The position numbers were made by a program, and so were the translations under genes. The notes below the pieces were generated by a model, which saw only the letters and a list, made by a program, of their open reading frames with translations, was not told where the DNA came from and did no database searches. DNA of 21,168 nt from JAHIYG01 sp041306075 (GTDB lineage: Archaea > Altiarchaeota > Altiarchaeia > IMC4 > SCGC-AAA252-I15). Below are positions 16,882 through 21,168 of this stretch, in pieces. The stretch lies in assembly GCA_041306075.1 (NCBI GenBank), contig JBFYKH010000068.1, forward strand, positions 1 to 21,168, given 5' to 3'. The first letter of the stretch is position 1, and the number at the start of each line of letters is the position of its first letter.

Positions 16882-18266
16882 CAGTAGTAGAACGGATACC
16901 GTATTCCGAACGGCCTGCCGGCCGCCTTCAGGATGGGCTTTATCACGCGCTCGCCGGACATGACCAGCAGCTTGAACGCGGCTTCGACGGGCCATAATCC
17001 CGGCTTGTGGTAGAACATCCCCCCCAGTTCCCGGCTGTCCCTGACGAAAAGGCCGCGTCCGGGTTCTATGGCCCCCTCCCTGACCGCTATGTCGTGCATC
17101 CTCGTGTGCGGCATTATCCTTATCCATCCGACTCCGACCCTGGACCTGCCGAACATGGAGGAGACGATGCCGAACCACATTCCCAGGAGCCTCGCCGCCC
17201 CCCAGACCGTCTGGCCGGGGTAGGAGACGAAGAAATTGTACGACACTTCTGCCTCCCGGTAAGGCTTCAAGAGCCTCATGCTAGCGTAGATGTCCTCGAG
17301 GGTGCAGGCCTTCCCCAGCGCCTTGAGGCCCTCCTCGGTCGTCGCGTCCGGCGAGAAGTCGAAGTGCCTGCATCCAGCCTCGACGGCGGCGCCGACGAGT
17401 TCGGAGGTCAATCCTGCGGGGTCGTACCATGCGCCCCACTCCACAATCAAGCCCCTCCTGGAGATCTCCCTGCAGACTCCGATGGCGTGCTCGCAGGGGT
17501 GGTTGAATACGTTGTCTGCGAAGCTGAAGGCCCTGAGGCCGTGCCGCCTCACCATGTGCTCTATCTCGTCGACGACGTCCTTCGCGTCCCTCAACCTCAG
17601 GCCCGTCCCGTTCAGGTAGGGGTAGTTGCAGTAGGCGCAGTCCATCGGGCACCCGCGCTTGGACTGGAATCCGAATATCTGGTAGTCGTCCGAGATGTAA
17701 TCCCCCATCCTGAACAGGTCGGACACGGCTGTCAAGGGCCGCGTCCCCCGGAGGCTCGGCGGGCTCCTCTGTCCGCTGAAGACGACCCGTCCCCCGCTCC
17801 TATAATATACGGCGGCGACTTTCTCCGGCTCGTCAAGGCGCTCCAAGAGCTCGCTGAAGGCGTCCTCCCCCTCCAAGCAGACGCCATAGTCGATGTCTGC
17901 GTTGTCCTCCATGATCTCAAGGGGGAACATCGAAAAGCCCGGTCCGCCAGCCACAATCCTGGCCTCCGGGGCGGACTCCCTGATGCCCTCTACCGTGGAC
18001 TTCACAGACCCGTAGAAGACGTGGGGGTCCATCAGCTGCCCGGTGTCCACGTACTTTATGGACAGTCCCACGACGTCGGGCCTGAATTCGTCGACGGCCC
18101 GCCTCAGCCTCCCTGGGGACTCGCCGAGCTCGTACACGTTCGGGTCGAAAATCCTGACGTCATGCGTCCCCCTGATGCGGGCGGCAAGGCAGGCTATCCC
18201 TATCGGGAAGACGGCTTTGGCTCTTTTCCTCCTGCACAATTCCTGCTGCAGCAACAAGACCCTCAA
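16881..18266 (-). CDS. B12-binding-type radical SAM protein
   Basis: This is a 461-residue protein. The N-terminal domain (MRVLLLQQEL, FPIGIACLAARI, RPDVVGLSIKY, IVAGGPGFSMFP) is of the B12-binding type. C206-PMD-C210-AY-C213 is the cluster-binding motif. AFSFADNVFN, HFDFSPDATTEEGLKAL and YNFFVSYPGQT follow the core pattern. The start codon is TTG at 18266: no ATG or GTG lies in frame between it and the upstream stop, and a GGTG sequence, complementary to the archaeal 16S 3' end, sits about 5-6 nt before it. It is the first gene of the minus-strand operon and is divergent from the GT-C glycosyltransferase. It differs clearly in sequence from the other two radical SAM proteins here, so the three probably act on different steps or substrates. 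Confidence 0.88.
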   Translation of the reverse strand: MRVLLLQQELCRRKRAKAVFPIGIACLAARIRGTHDVRIFDPNVYELGESPGRLRRAVDEFRPDVVGLSIKYVDTGQLMDPHVFYGSVKSTVEGIRESAPEARIVAGGPGFSMFPLEIMEDNADIDYGVCLEGEDAFSELLERLDEPEKVAAVYYRSGGRVVFSGQRSPPSLRGTRPLTAVSDLFRMGDYISDDYQIFGFQSKRGCPMDCAYCNYPYLNGTGLRLRDAKDVVDEIEHMVRRHGLRAFSFADNVFNHPCEHAIGVCREISRRGLIVEWGAWYDPAGLTSELVGAAVEAGCRHFDFSPDATTEEGLKALGKACTLEDIYASMRLLKPYREAEVSYNFFVSYPGQTVWGAARLLGMWFGIVSSMFGRSRVGVGWIRIMPHTRMHDIAVREGAIEPGRGLFVRDSRELGGMFYHKPGLWPVEAAFKLLVMSGERVIKPILKAAGRPFGIRYPFYY

Positions 18267-18299
18267 GCAAGCACCGTTTAGACCTATGTCTCAGCAGGG

Positions 18300-18307
18300 T
18301 AAATAAC
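18300..18307 (-). promoter_or_regulatory. Possible TATA box of the radical SAM / glycosyltransferase operon
   Basis: The minus strand reads GTTATTTA, centred about 37 nt upstream of the TTG start at 18266. This would leave a leader of about 10 nt containing the GGTG ribosome-binding sequence. The match to a TATA consensus is moderate. Confidence 0.35.
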
Positions 18308-18386
18308 GGCGCTTCCGGGCGCGGCATCTGTGCCTGCTGTGGTGGTTTGTATACGGGCTCTACTATGGGGGGTGTTCTATTATCAG

Positions 18387-18448
18387 ATTAAGCGCGGAAG
18401 ACCCCCACATTGATGGTGGGGATGGATGCGAGCATGGCTGCGCTTAAT
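18387..18448. other. Nested inverted-repeat element in a divergent intergenic region
   Basis: ATTAAGCGC (18387-18395) and GCGCTTAAT (18440-18448) are perfect 9-bp inverted copies; one further wobble pair and one G-C pair extend the stem inward to 11. Inside lies a second hairpin, CCCCAC (18403-18408) and GTGGGG (18416-18421) with a 7-nt loop. No reading frame covers it. It could be a small structured RNA, a regulatory RNA leader or a protein-binding site between the promoters. The rest of the 256-nt gap (18267-18522) holds another short GAGC/GCTC repeat at 18461-18472 and the two promoters. Confidence 0.45.
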
Positions 18449-18486
18449 GGATAACACACCGAGCATCGGCTCAGACACATTAGGCT

Positions 18487-18502
18487 GGAGACATTTATCT
18501 CC
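18487..18502. repeat. Inverted repeat flanking the TATA box of the GT-C gene
   Basis: GGAGA (18487-18491) and TCTCC (18498-18502) are inverted copies around CATTTA. They overlap the likely TATA element, so a repressor bound here would block TBP. Confidence 0.4.
18491..18500 (+). promoter_or_regulatory. TATA box of the GT-C glycosyltransferase gene
   Basis: The sequence ACATTTATCT has a TTTATC core centred about 26-27 nt upstream of ATG 18523, again predicting a leaderless mRNA. No Shine-Dalgarno-like sequence precedes the ATG. Confidence 0.45.
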
Positions 18503-18522
18503 GCAGGTACGGTATCCTACTC

Positions 18523-20127
18523 ATGCGGGTTCCCTCATGGGTTCGCGGCCTCTGGTCAGGGCGTCTTGCTGCCCACGTCTTCTTCATTGTCCTGTTGGTT
18601 GTGGGGCTAGCCTTCTTTGACGACTACGGGGTCTCCTGGGACGACAGGAACAACCTGGAGAAGGGGCAGGCGACGTACAACTCTCTAGCGTACGGGAACG
18701 TTAGCCTGTCTTCCTACGGGAGGTCCTCTTACGGTGTGGCCTTCGAGCTTCCGGCTTACGCCCTCGGGAAGGTGTTGGGGGTAAGGGGTGGCAGGGACAC
18801 CTTCCTATACCGGCACCTCCTAACCTTCGTCGTCTTCTACGCCGGCGTCTTCTTCTTTTTTCTGCTTTGCAGGGATAGGTTTGGGGGCTGGGGGGCAGGA
18901 GTGCTCGGCGCCGCAATGTACGCGCTCAGCCCAAGGACTTTCGGGGAGTCTTTCTATAACTCGAAGGACATTATCCTCATGTCCGCGTTCGTCTTTGGGA
19001 CCTATACCCTCCTAAAATACGCGTCTCGTGGCGGTCTGCGCTACGCTGCACTCCACGCGCTTGCCTCAGCCGTCGTCATTAACATACGGCCTGCGGGAGT
19101 CATCCTCCCCGTGGTGACAGCGGCCGTGGTCGCGTACGGGTTCTGCGGTCGGGTGGATAGGCTCAGGGTGGTGGCGGCTCCCTGCACCTTCATAACTTAC
19201 CTGGTGCTGACTGCCGCATTAACTGTGTTCTCGTGGCCTTACCTCTGGGAGAATCCAGTGGCGAACTTCGCAAGCGCGTTCGAGCGTCAGGCATGGCACG
19301 ACCGCGGAAACCACACTATCCTGTTCATGGGGGATTTGCACTCGGTCTATGCGCTGCCGTGGTACTACGTCCCGGTTTGGGTTGCAGTTTCGGTTCCCTC
19401 TCTCTACGTCATTTCATTCATTTGGGGCGTTGCTGTAGCCGTTCACAGCCTAGCTGGCGCCTGCGGCCGGCGCATGCCTGGTCATGGTTTGGAGCGGATG
19501 ACAGATCTGTTATTGGTCTTTCTGTCATTGGCAGCGGTCATACTCCTCAAGTCGACGCTCTACCACGGTTGGCGGCATATGTTCTTCATATACCCGTCTT
19601 TCCTCCTGTTGTCTATCGACGGGATTTTGACGGCCGCCCGGAGACTTTCACTTTCTGGGGGGTGGGCCGCCGCTTGGTCGAGGAGTTTCATCTACGCGGC
19701 GGTCGCTGGGACTCTTGTGTCTAATGCTGCGTTCATCGCCATCAACCATCCTCATGAGATGGTGTACTTCAATATTTTTACCGGCCCTGGCATGGGCTGG
19801 GCGGACGGGAGATTCGAGCTGGACTACTATGGCCTCTCCTACCGGAGCGGACTTGAGCAGATACTCGAGTCAGACCGGGGGCGTTTGGTGAGGGTGGCGG
19901 CCAGGAGCGATCTGTTCGCCCTTAACAAGGCGATACTACCTACGGACTCGTCCAAGCGGCTTGCATACTCGCCACCCAAGATGGCGGATTACCTGGTGTA
20001 CGGGGCGGTGGATGTGCTCTTCAATCACGGGGAAACCCCGCCCGAAGGGTTCGTGGAATTCTACGTAGTATCGGTCGGGGACCTGAAGATACTGAAGGTG
20101 TACCGGGCAGTCTCCCGTTTAGGATGA
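18523..20127 (+). CDS. Polytopic GT-C/PMT-type glycosyltransferase (ArnT/GT39-like)
   Basis: This is a 534-residue membrane protein with about ten hydrophobic spans. The first span (about 17-31) is followed by the loop FDDYGVSWDD, whose acidic pair matches the catalytic loop of PMT/ArnT-type enzymes. The motif SPRTFGESFYNSKDIIL (about 137-153) and the later YHGWRHMFFIYPS are typical of the PMT_2 superfamily. These enzymes use polyprenyl-phosphate sugars as donors and act on the outer face of the membrane, here probably in protein or lipid glycosylation. About 110 C-terminal residues form a soluble tail. ATG 18523 agrees with the TATA spacing. Codon third positions look richer in T than in the housekeeping genes, a possible sign of different ancestry, judged only by eye. 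It is followed by the phosphatase-superfamily gene, which has its own promoter. Confidence 0.86.
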   Translation: MRVPSWVRGLWSGRLAAHVFFIVLLVVGLAFFDDYGVSWDDRNNLEKGQATYNSLAYGNVSLSSYGRSSYGVAFELPAYALGKVLGVRGGRDTFLYRHLLTFVVFYAGVFFFFLLCRDRFGGWGAGVLGAAMYALSPRTFGESFYNSKDIILMSAFVFGTYTLLKYASRGGLRYAALHALASAVVINIRPAGVILPVVTAAVVAYGFCGRVDRLRVVAAPCTFITYLVLTAALTVFSWPYLWENPVANFASAFERQAWHDRGNHTILFMGDLHSVYALPWYYVPVWVAVSVPSLYVISFIWGVAVAVHSLAGACGRRMPGHGLERMTDLLLVFLSLAAVILLKSTLYHGWRHMFFIYPSFLLLSIDGILTAARRLSLSGGWAAAWSRSFIYAAVAGTLVSNAAFIAINHPHEMVYFNIFTGPGMGWADGRFELDYYGLSYRSGLEQILESDRGRLVRVAARSDLFALNKAILPTDSSKRLAYSPPKMADYLVYGAVDVLFNHGETPPEGFVEFYVVSVGDLKILKVYRAVSRLG

Positions 20128-20142
20128 ATACGGGTCGCAGGC

Positions 20143-20150
20143 CTTATATG
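20143..20150 (+). promoter_or_regulatory. TATA box of the alkaline-phosphatase-superfamily gene
   Basis: The sequence CTTATATG has a TTATAT core centred about 25-26 nt upstream of ATG 20172. It lies in the 44-nt gap after the GT-C gene and predicts a leaderless transcript. Confidence 0.5.
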
Positions 20151-20171
20151 TCCCTACTCCCAGTTCCCACT

Positions 20172-21168
20172 ATGGGTGCTGTTGCCTGTCATTCGTGGAG
20201 CCGCCGGCTCCTGGCCGCGACTTTGTTTGCGGCGGCAGCGTCGGCTATGTTCCTAGCTTCCTGGTCTCCGCCTCGGGACGAGGCGGCCGGAGGCTACAAC
20301 GTCATATTATTGACGGTCGACGCCCTCCGGGCGGACCACGTCGGGGCATACGGCTACCCTTTGAACACTACGCCGAATATGGACTCCTTCATCAGGGCGT
20401 CGACGGCGTTCGAAAACGCCTATACGGCGTGGCCGTCCACTAATCCGTCCTTTGCGTCAATGTTCACTGGCGTCTACCCGTGCCGTGCGGGCGTCGAGCG
20501 CATCGGCCGGAACCAGTGGCTTTCGGATGACCTGTTCACACTCGCCGAGGCCTTCAACAGCAGCGGATACGCGACTTCGGCGGTCACTGCAAACGGTCGA
20601 GTGGGCGTAAAGTCAAACTATAACCAGGGTTTCTCGTCATTCGAGGACGCGAACACGGAGACTGCCGGGAAAATAACAGACCGCTCGATTGCAGCGCTTC
20701 GGAAAATCTCCGGGGGAAGGTTCTTTCTATGGGTTCACTATGTTGACCCCCATTGGCCATACACGCCGCCCAGCGGATACTCTGAAGAATTTCTCGGCGG
20801 TGCCCTCCCGGAATACCGCAGAAACTTAACCACATGCCCCCCTGGCCTCACTAGCCTCGGCCTGGAGAGGATGGTCTCAGGGGAAAGCCAGTATGAGCGC
20901 GACCGGAAGGCGCATGTCAACAAACCAGACATCGGGTGCACTCTGGAATCAGGTAGCCTGGAAGAGCGCGTCTCAAGATACGACGGCGAGATAAGGTACG
21001 CGGATGAACAGATGGGGAGGCTGTTCGCAGAGATAGGGCGACTGGGACTCTACGAGAACACGATAATAGTGCTCACCGCCGACCATGGCGAGAGTCTGGG
21101 CGAGAACGGATACTACTTTAACCATGGCAGACTCCCATACAACAGCTGCCTGAGGGTTCCTCTAGCCA
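20172..21168 (+). CDS. Membrane-anchored alkaline phosphatase superfamily (sulfatase/phosphotransferase) enzyme, partial
   Basis: The frame is open for 332 codons to the window end. A hydrophobic N-terminal segment (about 11-31) is a signal or membrane anchor. The metal-site motif NVILLTVDALRADHVGAYGY begins near residue 43. The nucleophile region reads AWPSTNPSFASMFTG. In sulfatases the corresponding motif is C/S-x-P-S-R, whereas here the position is threonine and the arginine is phenylalanine, as in LtaS- or EptA-like phosphotransferases. Further motifs are WVHYVDPHWPY and, near the end, TADHGESLGENG with NHG, which complete the metal ligands. It probably adds or removes a phosphate-linked or sulfate group on a surface glycan or lipid outside the cell. 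The C terminus is missing. It follows the GT-C gene by 44 nt with its own TATA box. Confidence 0.85.
   Translation, partial: MGAVACHSWSRRLLAATLFAAAASAMFLASWSPPRDEAAGGYNVILLTVDALRADHVGAYGYPLNTTPNMDSFIRASTAFENAYTAWPSTNPSFASMFTGVYPCRAGVERIGRNQWLSDDLFTLAEAFNSSGYATSAVTANGRVGVKSNYNQGFSSFEDANTETAGKITDRSIAALRKISGGRFFLWVHYVDPHWPYTPPSGYSEEFLGGALPEYRRNLTTCPPGLTSLGLERMVSGESQYERDRKAHVNKPDIGCTLESGSLEERVSRYDGEIRYADEQMGRLFAEIGRLGLYENTIIVLTADHGESLGENGYYFNHGRLPYNSCLRVPLA

Noticed and set aside
16882..17178. N-terminal extension of the middle radical SAM protein
   Set aside because: The peptide is unlike protein of this family and sits inside the upstream gene; ATG 16881 gives the normal MEKVLLINPG start.
17007..18281. 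Long plus-strand open frame (424 codons) opposite the TTG-start radical SAM gene
   Set aside because: It is an antisense shadow caused by GC-rich codons; the peptide is low-complexity Pro/His/Arg/Val-rich, while the minus strand has clear radical SAM motifs.

Overview
The window reads as a gene-dense archaeal chromosome segment. The evidence is an overlapping aIF2-alpha / aNop10 / PAC2 gene string, a CBS-carrying site-2 protease like the methanogen enzyme, TATA boxes about 26 nt upstream of start codons that leave no room for a leader, and a giant cysteine-rich secreted protein of a kind often met in uncultured lineages. Base composition is GC-rich, with heavy use of AGG and ATA codons. A DPANN or other deep uncultured archaeon is plausible, but the sequence alone does not settle the lineage.

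Region 1 (1-8709, all minus strand) is a cell-surface cassette. In transcription order it holds a secreted protein with a degenerate LytM/M23 domain, a 2101-residue secreted protein with about 110 cysteines and a C-terminal membrane anchor, and a signal-peptide-bearing polytopic membrane protein that recalls TrbL/VirB6 and is cut by the window edge. The first two are 3 nt apart. The third has its own TATA box. The layout suggests an exported multi-protein surface structure or type IV secretion-like apparatus.

Region 2 (8735-12064) is housekeeping. On the minus strand lie a site-2 protease and, upstream of it, the regulatory subunit of acetolactate synthase (ilvN, with no catalytic subunit in view). 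Divergently on the plus strand lie aIF2-alpha, a 53-residue aNop10 and a PAC2-family protein, chained by 4-nt and 8-nt overlaps.

Region 3 (12052-21168) is a probable surface-glycan or lipid-modification locus. It contains a class I methyltransferase, three different B12-type radical SAM proteins, a family 2 glycosyltransferase, a polytopic GT-C/PMT-type glycosyltransferase and a membrane-anchored alkaline-phosphatase-superfamily enzyme with a threonine at the predicted nucleophile position (cut by the window end). The genes form short operons: minus 18266 to 14474, and single plus-strand genes with their own promoters. Two convergent gene pairs overlap in their coding tails. The 256-nt divergent gap at 18267-18522 holds a nested inverted-repeat element that no gene explains.

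No tRNA, rRNA, CRISPR array, insertion sequence or convincing poly-T terminator was seen.
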